Part shown: piece after piece, positions 43,125 to 51,756 of the stretch
How the letters are laid out: every line of letters begins with the position of its first letter
How positions within the stretch are numbered: position 1 is the first letter of the stretch
Source of the DNA: Nostoc sp. ATCC 53789
GTDB lineage: Bacteria > Cyanobacteriota > Cyanobacteriia > Cyanobacteriales > Nostocaceae
Length of the DNA: 64,000 nucleotides
Direction: 5' to 3'
Assembly (NCBI RefSeq): GCF_009873495.1
Contig: NZ_CP046703.1
Coordinates: 6,940,001 to 7,004,000 of the forward strand
Notes under the pieces: model-generated
Databases searched by the model: none
Told to the model about the DNA's origin: nothing
What the model saw: only the letters and a program-made list of their open reading frames with translations
Made by a program: the position numbers and the translations under genes

Positions 43125-44729
43125 ATGCGCCTGCCTTACAAACTGAGATTTGTTTCTTCTCAACTAGTAACTGTAACAGTACTGCTGACATTACTCTTGT
43201 TTATTCCTCAAATTTGGCTTAACTGGCAAGTATACTATAACTTCAATAGTATTATTAAACATGAATTTAAACTACAAACGCTGAGTGATGAAATTACTTA
43301 TCTTGATGAAGTATTAACGATGTCAGCTCGGATGAATGCTGCTACAGGAAACTCTATCTGGGAAAAACGATATCGCCAATTTGAGCCTAAACTCGATATT
43401 GCTATTAAAGAATCTATCAAACTGGCTCCTAAAGCATATCAAAATGAGGATGCCCAAAAAATTGATGTTGCTAATCAACTTTTGGTCACAATGGAATATA
43501 AATCTTTTGAGTTAGTTAACAAAAATCAAAAAGAGACAGCACAACTACTACTTTCTAGCCGAGAATATGAAACTCAGAAACACATTTATGCTGATGGTGT
43601 TGCCAAAAGAAATAGTAATATATTAGTTCAGTTACAGCAGAAGGTTGATGAATATTATAAAAGAATATTTTGGGCAGTTTTAGAATCTGTTATAAGTTTA
43701 GCACTACTGATTCCAGCATGGCTTTTAGTATTGAATTTATTGCAGCAATACTTAAAAGATAAAAAAATTGCTCAAGCCGCCTTAGAAGAAACAAATTGTA
43801 GATTGGAAATGCAAGTGGTGGAGAGAACGGCAAAATTAGAACACAAAAATATTCAACTAGAACAGACACTACAAGAATTACAATATACTCAAGTACAACT
43901 TGTTCAAACCGAAAAAATGTCCTCATTAGGTCAGTTAGTTGCTGGTGTTGCTCATGAAATCAATAATCCAGTTAATTTCATTTATGGAAATCTAATACAT
44001 ATTAGAAAATATAGTCAGCAATTACTAACTTTAGTTAACCTGTATCAGCAAGAAAATTGTAATTATAATCCAGAAATAACTAGTTTTATTAATAAGATAG
44101 ATTTAGAGTTTATTCTTGATGATTTGCCAAAAATATTATCCTCAATGGAAATTGGTACTGAGCGCATTTGTGAGATTGTGCTAACTTTGCGGAACTTCTC
44201 GCGTCTTGATGAAGCAGAAATGAAACCTGTTGATATTCATGAAGGAATTAATAGCACGCTAGTAATTTTAGAGCATCGCCTTAAAGAAAATCATAAGCAG
44301 CAAGAAATTGCAATAATTAAAAATTATGGTGATTTGCCTCTTGTTGAATGTTATGCAGGAGGATTAAATCAGGTATTTATGAATATCTTAAGTAATGCTA
44401 TTGACGCTTTACATGAACAGCAAGAGGACTATTTAAAAAAAGATGTTACAAAACATCTGAATTCTATTATTATCCATACTAAAGTTAAAGATGAAGATTT
44501 TGTAATTATTAGTATTAAAGACAATGGGATAGGAATATCAGAGAAAGTTAAGACTAGATTGTTTGACCCTTTTTTTACTACTAAACCTGTAGGTAAAGGT
44601 ACTGGCTTAGGATTATCCATCAGTTACCAAATTATAGTAGAGAAGCATAAGGGAAAAATCAACTGCATTTCTGCACCTGGGAAGGGTACAGAATTTGTAA
44701 TTGAGATTCCCATCAAGCAGATGCAATGA
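43125..44729 (+). CDS. Membrane-bound sensor histidine kinase
   Basis: 534 residues. Two membrane helices (LVTVTVLLTLLLFIPQIWL, ~14-32, and AVLESVISLALLIPAWLLVLNLL, ~185-207) enclose a ~150-residue periplasmic helical sensor region. A coiled coil follows (EETNCRLEMQVVERTAKLEHKN). The HisKA domain has VAHEINNPVNFI (phospho-His), and the HATPase domain has N box VFMNILSNAIDAL, G1 DNGIGI, F box FDPFFTTKPVG and G2 GTGLGLSIS. No response regulator is next to it. The same kinase core, including FSRLDEAxxKxVDIHEGI, occurs in the kinase at 58489, so the two are paralogues. A GGGGAAA heptamer array begins right after the stop. Confidence 0.93.
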   Translation: MRLPYKLRFVSSQLVTVTVLLTLLLFIPQIWLNWQVYYNFNSIIKHEFKLQTLSDEITYLDEVLTMSARMNAATGNSIWEKRYRQFEPKLDIAIKESIKLAPKAYQNEDAQKIDVANQLLVTMEYKSFELVNKNQKETAQLLLSSREYETQKHIYADGVAKRNSNILVQLQQKVDEYYKRIFWAVLESVISLALLIPAWLLVLNLLQQYLKDKKIAQAALEETNCRLEMQVVERTAKLEHKNIQLEQTLQELQYTQVQLVQTEKMSSLGQLVAGVAHEINNPVNFIYGNLIHIRKYSQQLLTLVNLYQQENCNYNPEITSFINKIDLEFILDDLPKILSSMEIGTERICEIVLTLRNFSRLDEAEMKPVDIHEGINSTLVILEHRLKENHKQQEIAIIKNYGDLPLVECYAGGLNQVFMNILSNAIDALHEQQEDYLKKDVTKHLNSIIIHTKVKDEDFVIISIKDNGIGISEKVKTRLFDPFFTTKPVGKGTGLGLSISYQIIVEKHKGKINCISAPGKGTEFVIEIPIKQMQ

Positions 44730-44733
44730 AGAA

Positions 44734-44754
44734 GGGGAAAGGGGAAAGGGGAAA
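44734..44754. repeat. GGGGAAA heptamer array
   Basis: Three perfect tandem GGGGAAA units four bases after the histidine kinase stop. The remainder up to the ISL3 end (44833) has no gene. Confidence 0.75.
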
Positions 44755-45031
44755 GAGAACCAGTAACTTAAAAGCAGGGGTTTCAAATATGGGCACTGCT
44801 AAGTTATCGCACTACGTGTCTTAAAAATATTCGGTTCTTCCGGTGCTTTTATGGTGGTTACTAAATTTTAGTAAATTTTATTAACTACATTTTAATGATA
44901 TTTATCCTTAAAACATAGACTGTGTAAGCATTGTAGCAGTTTCACGTATACTGAAATAATCCAAATAGCATGATTTATACTATAACACAGTAAAAATTAA
45001 GGCTTTCACGCAGTGTGCCGTAGGTATCGCT

Positions 45032-45403
45032 ATGAAATTTACTGTAGAGCAAATCCTGAATCTGCCCGATATGAAAGTATTAGATTTTCAAGAAATTGAA
45101 GGGGAAGAAATAATTATAACGATAGAAAAAAGCGTTAACTATTCGACTTGCCCATCTTGTGGGCAAAATACTCAGAGTATACATCAAAATCATTGGCGGA
45201 TGATTCATGATTTATCTTGGAGTAAAAAGCCAGTACTCTTAAAAATAAATCGTCGCCAGTTCAAATGTCATAAATGTAAAAAAGTCTTTAGTGAGAAATT
45301 GGATTTTGTAGATAAAAGTAAAGGATATACAAAAAGATTAGCAACAGACATAGTACAACAAGTATTAAATAGTAATATTCATAGCAAAAGTGTTGAATGT
45401 TAA
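45032..45403 (+). pseudogene. ISL3 transposase, N-terminal fragment
   Basis: Begins MKFTVEQILNLPDMKVLDFQ and contains the N-terminal zinc-binding region CPSCGQNT...HDLSWSKKPVLLKINRRQFKCHKCKKVF (two CxxC pairs) of ISL3 transposases. True ISL3 sequence ends at 45384; the last residues and stop come from the inserted IS4-family element. Confidence 0.9.
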
Positions 45404-46566
45404 GAGAAATCCGATAAAAACAGCCCAAAATATGTTAAATTTTGGGCGGAAGATTAAAGTATATCTATTTGATAGTGATTATAAATTCATTTCCCAAGAT
45501 TGTCAAAGATATCTTGAGAGGACTGCCAAAAAACGATTATCCAGTATTGAACAGTCGTCTGTTCTTTGAGTGCTGGCTCTCTTATGCTATGGATAACAGC
45601 TTAACAAGTATGCGAGATTTGTTTAAGAGATTAAACAACACAGGATTTGAAGTAGATATTTCTACTTTTTCTAAAGCAAACTTACATCGAAGCCAAAAAC
45701 CTTTTCAAGAAATTTACCAAAAATTGAATGAATTAGTACAGAAGAAAGTTCAAAAAAAGTTGCATGATAAATATGCAATTTGTCCAATAGATTCAACAAT
45801 TATTACTCTCACAAGTAAATTGTTATGGGTATTAGGACATCATCAAGTAAAACTTTTCAGTTCTCTAAATTTAGCTACTGGAAGTCCATCAAATAACTTC
45901 ATAAATTTTGGACATGATCATGACTATAAATTTGGTTCTAAAATGATGTCTAGTTTACCAATAAATGCTGTTGGGGTGATGGATAGGGGTTTTGCTGGAT
46001 TAAAATTTATCCAAGAATTAGTACAAGAAAACAAATATTTTGTTTTACGGATAAAAAACAATTGGAAACTAGAATTTGATGGCTCAAATGGGTTGGTTAA
46101 AGTTGGTGCATCTGGTGATGCTCAAGCCTATAGAGTAATTAACTTTTGTGATTTAGAAGCGAAAACCGAGTTTCGCTTAGTTACTAATTTACCTTCTCAT
46201 GGAGAGGCTGCCGTTAGTGATGATGAAATTAGGGATATTTATCGATTACGTTGGGGAGTTGAATTGTTATGGAAGTTTTTAAAGATGCACTTAAAACTTG
46301 ATAAATTAATTACTAAGAACGTCAATGGTATCACTATACAAATTTACGTTAGTTTAATAGCTTATCTACTTTTGCAGATATTATCTATCCCACAACAATG
46401 GGGACATACGCTATTAGATAAATTTCGCTATTTACAATCTTGTATGTGTCAGAAAATCAGTTATGTTCATTGGTTTGAGGAGATGATGTCATGTTGACTA
46501 TTTTAGGCTTTTTAGAGTTAGTGTAACTAGATATGTAAAGTTTTGTATTAGGATTCAACATTTCTG
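45385..46566 (+). mobile_element. IS4-family insertion sequence inside ISL3
   Basis: 1182 bp. The inverted ends CAAAAGTGTTGAATG and CAGAAATGTTGAATC match well. The 9-bp sequence TATTCATAG is repeated on both sides (45376-45384 and 46567-46575). Deleting the element plus one copy restores the ISL3 reading frame (NSNIHSVAERNGL). It carries one transposase. Confidence 0.9.
45475..46497 (+). CDS. IS4-family transposase
   Basis: About 340 residues with the IS4 DDE triad: ICPIDSTIITL (first Asp), GVMDRGFAGLKF (second Asp) and the Y-R-E-K signature YRLRWGVELLWKFLKMHLKLD. It appears full length with no internal stop, so the element may be active. A GTG at 45475 starts the sequence INSFPKIVKDIL; a TTG at 45442 is also in frame. 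It lies within the interrupted ISL3 element. Confidence 0.88.
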   Translation: MIINSFPKIVKDILRGLPKNDYPVLNSRLFFECWLSYAMDNSLTSMRDLFKRLNNTGFEVDISTFSKANLHRSQKPFQEIYQKLNELVQKKVQKKLHDKYAICPIDSTIITLTSKLLWVLGHHQVKLFSSLNLATGSPSNNFINFGHDHDYKFGSKMMSSLPINAVGVMDRGFAGLKFIQELVQENKYFVLRIKNNWKLEFDGSNGLVKVGASGDAQAYRVINFCDLEAKTEFRLVTNLPSHGEAAVSDDEIRDIYRLRWGVELLWKFLKMHLKLDKLITKNVNGITIQIYVSLIAYLLLQILSIPQQWGHTLLDKFRYLQSCMCQKISYVHWFEEMMSC

Positions 46567-46575
46567 TATTCATAG

Positions 46576-47036
46576 TGTTGCCGAAAGGAATGGATTGAGT
46601 GATGAAGAAGTAGAATCAATGTTAAAAAAGCAAGCTTCACAAATATTAAATATTAATCTAAGCCAGGTAAAAAAGTTAGGTATAGATGAAATAGCTTTAG
46701 TTAAAGGTCAAGGAAACTACTTAGCAGTATTAGTGGATTTAGATACTCATAAGCCAATTGAAATAGTGCAATCACGACGAATAGAAGATATCCGTGAAGT
46801 AATTGCTGGCTGGGGATTTGAAGTACTTAATCATGCTTGTTGAAGTGAGTATTGATCTCTGGTCGCCTTATAAAAGCTTAGTAGAAGATTTAATGCCAAA
46901 TGCTAACATAACTGCTGACAGGTTTCATGTGATGAAACAAGTAAATGATGAATTAGATCGGATGCGTAAAACTGAGAAGAAAGCAGCAATGTCGTTAGAA
47001 GATAAATCCGAAAAATCTCGCCAACTAGAGGCATTA
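46576..47036 (+). pseudogene. ISL3 transposase, middle fragment (frameshifted)
   Basis: Continues from the N-terminal fragment (VAERNGLSDEEVESML...GIDEIALVKGQG). It contains the first catalytic Asp (IDEIA) and, after a one-base frame change near 46840, the second (EVSIDLWSPYKSLVEDLMPNANITADRFHVMKQVND). The stop TGA at 46842 shows the frameshift. It is cut at 47036 by the IS630-family element. Confidence 0.88.
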
Positions 47037-48158
47037 AGTAGCTAGGCACAATTAAATATAAGACGCTCAAGGGCATATTCCCCCTTTACGCTTCTAGCTT
47101 CCATGCCATCAATAATTGCCATAGCCAAATCGTAGTTATTGTCAAACATTTGTCCAGCAATTTCATGAGTTTTTAGTTGATGCCACTCTTCCTCTATCCG
47201 ATTCATTTCGGAACAATAAGGTGGTAAAAAGAAAACGAATAATCCTTTTTCCTGCCACTCAAGCCATTTTTGTTTTGCTTTCTTACTGGTATGTAAGGAA
47301 CCATTATCGTGAACAATAACACTGATGCGACCAGTTTCAACTAAAGTGTTTTGTGCCTTAGCTGCAACCCAATCCATAACCTCGATGTAGCGTTTTGTTT
47401 TGAACCCACCTTGAACCAAGGCATATTCAAAACTGACTTGGGGTTGCCATAAACCCAAAATACTAATGCGACCACCACGGCTACCAACTTGTGCCATTTG
47501 TTTTTGGCTACCGATACGACTGTAACTATAGCTAACGGGACTCCAACGACAACACCCAGACTCATCAAGATACTTAAGCTCGACATAACCCTCTACTGCC
47601 GCTTGCTTTAAGGTATCTAGGTCTGCTTGCTTAATTCGTCGTTTTTCTGGGTCTTGTTTTCTCTTATGAGTATGGCGGGTGCGTTTCCATTTCCACTTTT
47701 TTTTGAGCAAACGTCGCAAACGAGACGGACTCAATTGCACATTTCTATCTTGAGCCAATTTTTCTGATAACTGCAAACTGTTATAAGTACGGGGCTCTAC
47801 CTCTAAGCAATCCTCTAAATATGCTAAGTCTGCCTCAAGCCATTTGCACTTTGCTCCTCGCCCGGAAGTTTCCCACAGTCCTCCCAAACCCTTATTTTCC
47901 CAACGCCTCAGTGTTGCTCGTACCGTATGTTCGTGACACTCAAAAATTTTAGCTATCGCTGGTACATTCCATCCTTGGGCATTTAATCGAATTATGTGGG
48001 CACGCTCTCGTGTCCGTTGAGGAACTGTTGTCGCTGACCGTAACTCCAAAAGCGTCAAATCTTCTAAATCTGTTAATCTAACTCGCAATGGAGCAGACAT
48101 CTCGTAGAACCTATTTTTTAGACCTTCTCTATCTTATATTTAATTGTAACCACCTACT
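47037..48158 (-). mobile_element. IS630-family insertion sequence inside ISL3
   Basis: 1122 bp. The 26-bp inverted ends (AGTAGCTAGG... and AGTAGGTGGT..., both continuing ACAATTAAATATAAG) match at 22 positions. TA is duplicated at 47035-47036 and 48159-48160, the usual IS630/mariner target. Removing it restores the ISL3 frame (EALTKSKYS). Confidence 0.9.
47042..48100 (-). CDS. IS630-family transposase
   Basis: 352 residues, complete. The N-terminal helix-turn-helix region (WNVPAIAKIFECHEHTVRATLRRWENKGLGGLWE) is followed by the DDE core with YLDESGC (first Asp), VHDNGSLHTSK (second Asp) and LPPYCSEMNRIEEEWHQLK (final acidic residue). It reads as a single frame without the +1/-1 shift needed by many relatives. 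It is opposite in orientation to the host ISL3 and looks potentially active. Confidence 0.93.
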   Translation of the reverse strand: MSAPLRVRLTDLEDLTLLELRSATTVPQRTRERAHIIRLNAQGWNVPAIAKIFECHEHTVRATLRRWENKGLGGLWETSGRGAKCKWLEADLAYLEDCLEVEPRTYNSLQLSEKLAQDRNVQLSPSRLRRLLKKKWKWKRTRHTHKRKQDPEKRRIKQADLDTLKQAAVEGYVELKYLDESGCCRWSPVSYSYSRIGSQKQMAQVGSRGGRISILGLWQPQVSFEYALVQGGFKTKRYIEVMDWVAAKAQNTLVETGRISVIVHDNGSLHTSKKAKQKWLEWQEKGLFVFFLPPYCSEMNRIEEEWHQLKTHEIAGQMFDNNYDLAMAIIDGMEARSVKGEYALERLIFNCA

Positions 48159-48160
48159 TA

Positions 48161-48568
48161 ACTAAAAGCAAATATAGTTTAATTAAAAATGAAGATTCTT
48201 TAAACGAAAAGCAAAAATCAAAATTAAACTCCGTGTTAGAGGTGTCGCCGACTCTGGCTAAAATGCACGCACTTAAAGAACAATTCCGCCAGATATTTGA
48301 AACCACTAAATCTTGGGGAGATAGCATAACACAATTATTAGATTGGATGTATGATGCACGTTCATACTTTCCGAAAAGTCTAGGGACAATGGTGAGATGG
48401 TTTGGGGAAATAGTCGGTTATTTTGATGGCAGAACTACCAGTGGTACTGTAGAAGGAATTAATAATAAACTCAAGTTAATTAAAAGACTTGGGTATGGCT
48501 TTCGGAATTTTAGCAATTTTCGATTACGCAGTTTATTAAACTGGCACTTTTCTATTAATTCTCCATAA
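48161..48568 (+). pseudogene. ISL3 transposase, C-terminal fragment
   Basis: Resumes directly after the IS630 element (TKSKYSLIKNEDSLNEKQK...) and includes MHALKEQFRQIFETTKSW and the final catalytic Glu region TSGTVEGINNKLKLIKRLGYGFRNFSNFRLRSL, typical of the end of ISL3 transposases. The stop at 48566-48568 lies 16 nt before the ISL3 right end. Confidence 0.9.
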
Positions 48569-49027
48569 AAGTAACGGATGAACCAAATATTCTTTTTTAT
48601 TCGGGCTATTTAAAAATAGGGGATTTCTTTATACGTTGTGGGAAAAGGTTAAAGGGTAAAGGTTTTTTATTACCCCTTACCCTTTTTGGTAAGTAAATAT
48701 AAACTCATTTGGGATCTTCTAGATTTTTAGGGCTAACCCAAGCGTATTAATTTATAGTCATATCTTTGACATAATCTTGCAATGGTTTTGTCAATACACT
48801 CTGCAATAATTCACTCATCAAACCGTTTAACGGAACTAGGCAGGTAATTCCTGCCTTTTTTAATCAATGCCTTCTAGCAAGGTAAGGTATTAAGCTGTTA
48901 CGCAAATAAGATTGCACATCAACTGGTGAGGTTGTCCTTTATCCTTGGTAAACACTTTTGACTAATGACTAATGACGGTCTACACGGAAAATATTGCAAT
49001 ATGTAGGCGCGTTAGCTTACTCTTTAA
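48569..49027. other. Intergenic region with two hairpins
   Basis: After the ISL3 end and its target repeat it holds a pyrimidine-rich inverted repeat with T run (48651-48686) and the terminator at 48838-48860. Before the IS insertion these lay ~200-360 nt downstream of the histidine kinase and may be its terminators. Three ACTAATG-type heptamers occur near 48960. No gene. Confidence 0.5.
48838..48860 (+). terminator. Intrinsic terminator
   Basis: AGGCAGG and CCTGCCT form a 7-bp stem with a TAATT-type loop, followed by a run of T on the plus strand. It is oriented to end transcripts from the histidine kinase side. Confidence 0.65.
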
Positions 49028-51412
49028 TTATGGGCTATTTCCCTTTACCTGAGAATTACTGATAGAAAATCCTCGACGAGTAGGTTTAATATTAGCTAAT
49101 TCCACCTTAAAACTTACCTTATCAGTCATTTCACCACTTCTCGCTTCCAAATCCCACTTTCCAGGGCGCAAATTCCAAAATAAAGAATTAGCTGAATTTG
49201 TATCTAATTTTTCCCCATTTAGCCACCATTCAACAGACGCAGATTTATTTCCCGCTAGCTTAAATTCGAGTTTTTGCTTCGTTTCTTCACCTGGATAGAC
49301 TAAAAATAAATCGCCATGATGCGGGGACAAAATTCTCAAATTGGTAGAAACAAGACTCGATTGCTGTTGTTTTGCCAACCACTCGTTATACTCTGGTGGT
49401 AAGTTAAATTGCTTGTCACTTTCGTAGGCAATTTTATCTTCTGGATAGAAATATTCTTGCACCACTGAAGTACAATCTGGTGTTGGTCGTAATCCCGAAA
49501 TTGCACAAATAGGTAATTGCACTAAACCTTCTGGAGGCGGAAAAGCTGCTGGTTCTTGATGTTCGTGCAGGTGTAGCATAATCCGATTCCACAAAGGTGC
49601 AGCGCCTGTCACACCTGAAACTTGTCGCATCGGTTCCCCGTTGAAATTGCCTACCCAAGTAGCGACGGTGTAATCAGTAGTGAAGCCAACTGTCCAAGTA
49701 TCACGAAAATTGGAAGAAGTGCCAGTTTTAACGGCAACAGGAAAGGGTAAATTTAAGACAGAGTTTACACCAAATGCTGTTGCACGAGCATGATTATCAC
49801 TGAGGATATTAGTGATTAATTGCCATATTGTCGTTGAATTTTGGATATTACATCGCATATTTGGTGCGCTTTCAGCGCAACTTGAATTTTGGCTTGGAGA
49901 ATCAGAAAATTTGCTTACTAGAGGGATAGACTCTCCAAGTCGTGCCATAGTAACGTAAGCTCTAGCTAATTCCCATAAACTGACTTCGCCACTACCGAGA
50001 GTCAAACCTAAACCGTAATGTTCTGGGGTTTGATTGAGGTTTTCAAACCCCAGTTGATGCAATCGTTCTAAAAAAGTCTGCACACCTACTTTTTCTAACA
50101 CCCTCACTGCGGGTACATTTAACGAATTTGCTAAAGCGATTCGCACCCGCACAGGGCCAAGAAAGCGTTCGGTGTAATCGGTTGGGCTATAAAGTCTCGC
50201 GCCGGGAATTGCATAACGGGCGGGGACATCTGCCAAAATAGTATTTGGGCGAATTAAACCTTTTTCTAAAGCTAATTCATACACAAAAGGCTTGAGGGTA
50301 GAACCAGGTTGACGTAGCGCTTGCACTCCATCATTGCGTCCTAGTTTTGCTTGATTAAAGTAATCAGGCGAACCGACATAAGTCAAAACTTCACCAGTGT
50401 GGTTGTCAATCACCAACGCAGCTGCATCATGAACATTATTAGCGGCTAGGGAAGAAATTACCTGTTGCACCTGTGCTTCGATAAACTGCTGTAAAGGGCG
50501 ATTTATAGTTGTGCGAATAACGGATTTATCCCCCCTAACCCCCCTTATTAAGGGGGGGATTAAGCCCTGCTTTTCAAGGGGGGTTGGGGAGATTTGATTG
50601 GCTAACCAAAATAAAAAGTGTGGTGCGGCGATAATTCCCCGTGGGCGAGATTGAAATACAACTTTTTCGGTGTGTGTTCGGGCTGCGTTCGCACTACTAA
50701 TATATTTTTCCTCTACCATACGATTAAGGACGTATTTTTGTCGCTGCTTCAACCGTTCCCAATGTTCATAAGGGTTAAAGTATGTGGGATTATTGGGGAT
50801 AGCGGCCAACAAACTGGCTTGAGCAAGATTTAACTCACTCGCTGGGATAGAAAAATAAGTCTGTGCGGCTGCTTCTACACCATATATATTCCCGCCCATT
50901 GGTAGCCGATTAATATATGCAGAGAGAATTTCATCTTTATTCATCCCTGCTGTTAACCGCCAAGATAGCCAAATCTCTTGCAGTTTACCAGAAAAGCTGC
51001 GGGGGACGGGATCTAACATCCGCGACAGTTGCATAGTAATAGTGGAAGCGCCGGAAACAATTCGTTTCGCGTGGATGGCTTCTTTGCTGGCGCGGATAAC
51101 AGCTTTCATATCCAACGCGCCGTGATGGTAAAAGCTGCCATCCTCGGCGGCTAAAATAGCATGGATAAACTGGGGCGAAACTTGATTTAGTGCGACTACT
51201 GATGTATGTTCTTGGTCACGGGTGAGCAATGTTCCTAATGGTAAACCATTGCGATCGCTAAATTGCATTGCCAGTTGATTTTGGGCAATATCTGCGGCTC
51301 GAACGGGCGCAAAATAGGGTAATAAGCGTATAACCAGGCAGATTACCAGCACAGCTAGGATAAATTTGCTACTTTGCTTAATTTGGAGTAGCGATCGTAA
51401 AATTAGTTTCAT
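49028..51412 (-). CDS. pbpC: Penicillin-binding protein 1C (glycosyltransferase/transpeptidase)
   Basis: 794-residue bifunctional murein synthase. After one membrane helix (FILAVLVICLVIRLLPYFAP) comes the GT51 domain (AILAAEDGSFYHHGALDMKAVIRA, SGASTITMQLSRML). The transpeptidase follows with SxxK QPGSTLKPF, SxN NSLN and KTG VKTGTSSNFRDTW, and then a C-terminal BiPBP domain (PHHGDLFLVYP...VEWWLNGE), which marks PBP1C. Residues ~274-294 (SPTPLEKQGLIPPLIRGVRG) are encoded by a palindromic dispersed repeat (50529-50592) inserted in frame between the two catalytic domains. It is divergent from the alpha-2-macroglobulin gene, a classic partnership. Confidence 0.95.
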   Translation of the reverse strand: MKLILRSLLQIKQSSKFILAVLVICLVIRLLPYFAPVRAADIAQNQLAMQFSDRNGLPLGTLLTRDQEHTSVVALNQVSPQFIHAILAAEDGSFYHHGALDMKAVIRASKEAIHAKRIVSGASTITMQLSRMLDPVPRSFSGKLQEIWLSWRLTAGMNKDEILSAYINRLPMGGNIYGVEAAAQTYFSIPASELNLAQASLLAAIPNNPTYFNPYEHWERLKQRQKYVLNRMVEEKYISSANAARTHTEKVVFQSRPRGIIAAPHFLFWLANQISPTPLEKQGLIPPLIRGVRGDKSVIRTTINRPLQQFIEAQVQQVISSLAANNVHDAAALVIDNHTGEVLTYVGSPDYFNQAKLGRNDGVQALRQPGSTLKPFVYELALEKGLIRPNTILADVPARYAIPGARLYSPTDYTERFLGPVRVRIALANSLNVPAVRVLEKVGVQTFLERLHQLGFENLNQTPEHYGLGLTLGSGEVSLWELARAYVTMARLGESIPLVSKFSDSPSQNSSCAESAPNMRCNIQNSTTIWQLITNILSDNHARATAFGVNSVLNLPFPVAVKTGTSSNFRDTWTVGFTTDYTVATWVGNFNGEPMRQVSGVTGAAPLWNRIMLHLHEHQEPAAFPPPEGLVQLPICAISGLRPTPDCTSVVQEYFYPEDKIAYESDKQFNLPPEYNEWLAKQQQSSLVSTNLRILSPHHGDLFLVYPGEETKQKLEFKLAGNKSASVEWWLNGEKLDTNSANSLFWNLRPGKWDLEARSGEMTDKVSFKVELANIKPTRRGFSISNSQVKGNSP
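50529..50592. repeat. Palindromic dispersed repeat inside pbpC
   Basis: CCCCCCTTATTAAGGGGGG forms one hairpin and CCCCTAACCCC/GGGGTTGGGG arms enclose the whole. This C/G-run repeat type is usually intergenic; here it is 63-64 nt of open reading frame encoding a Pro/Gly-rich linker. Confidence 0.8.
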
Positions 51413-51756
51413 CAGGGAATCCCTGTCAAGAAAACCTACCTTAATTTTGACGCAGCGATTACATCGATATCAGTAAATATGTCAAATCCTTAATAATTTA
51501 TTTGAAATTACTTAGCAGATGTAAATTAATATTTGCAGAAGTTAAATACTTATTCATAGTTAAGAATTGTAGTGATTTTTAGGAACAATCATACAGGATT
51601 AGTTATCTATGTAAATAAACATAGTAAAATCCAAACTCTATGTAAAAAATAGTCATATAGCATCCTTTATTTGTCTTGGCATTGCCAACTCAAGAAGATA
51701 TGCAAAGTTTTGTTAGCTATAACTTGTGAATTTTTTATTTTAAATTACTAAAAAAT
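51413..51756. other. Divergent promoter region of pbpC and the macroglobulin gene
   Basis: 344 nt of AT-rich sequence between the two divergent starts. It must carry both promoters; no box was convincing enough to call. No small gene seen. Confidence 0.5.

Larger units (their letters stand above)
44833..48584 (+). mobile_element. ISL3-family insertion sequence, interrupted by two other ISs
   Basis: The ends GGTTCTTCCGGTGCTTTTAT and the inverted GGTTCATCCGTTACTTTTAT match at 19 of 22 positions. A perfect 8-bp target duplication AAATATTC flanks it (44825-44832 and 48585-48592), as expected for ISL3. Removing the nested IS4 (with its 9-bp duplication) and IS630 (with TA) leaves about 1437 bp, a normal ISL3 size. 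Its transposase is split into three parts and also frameshifted, so the element is dead. Confidence 0.92.
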
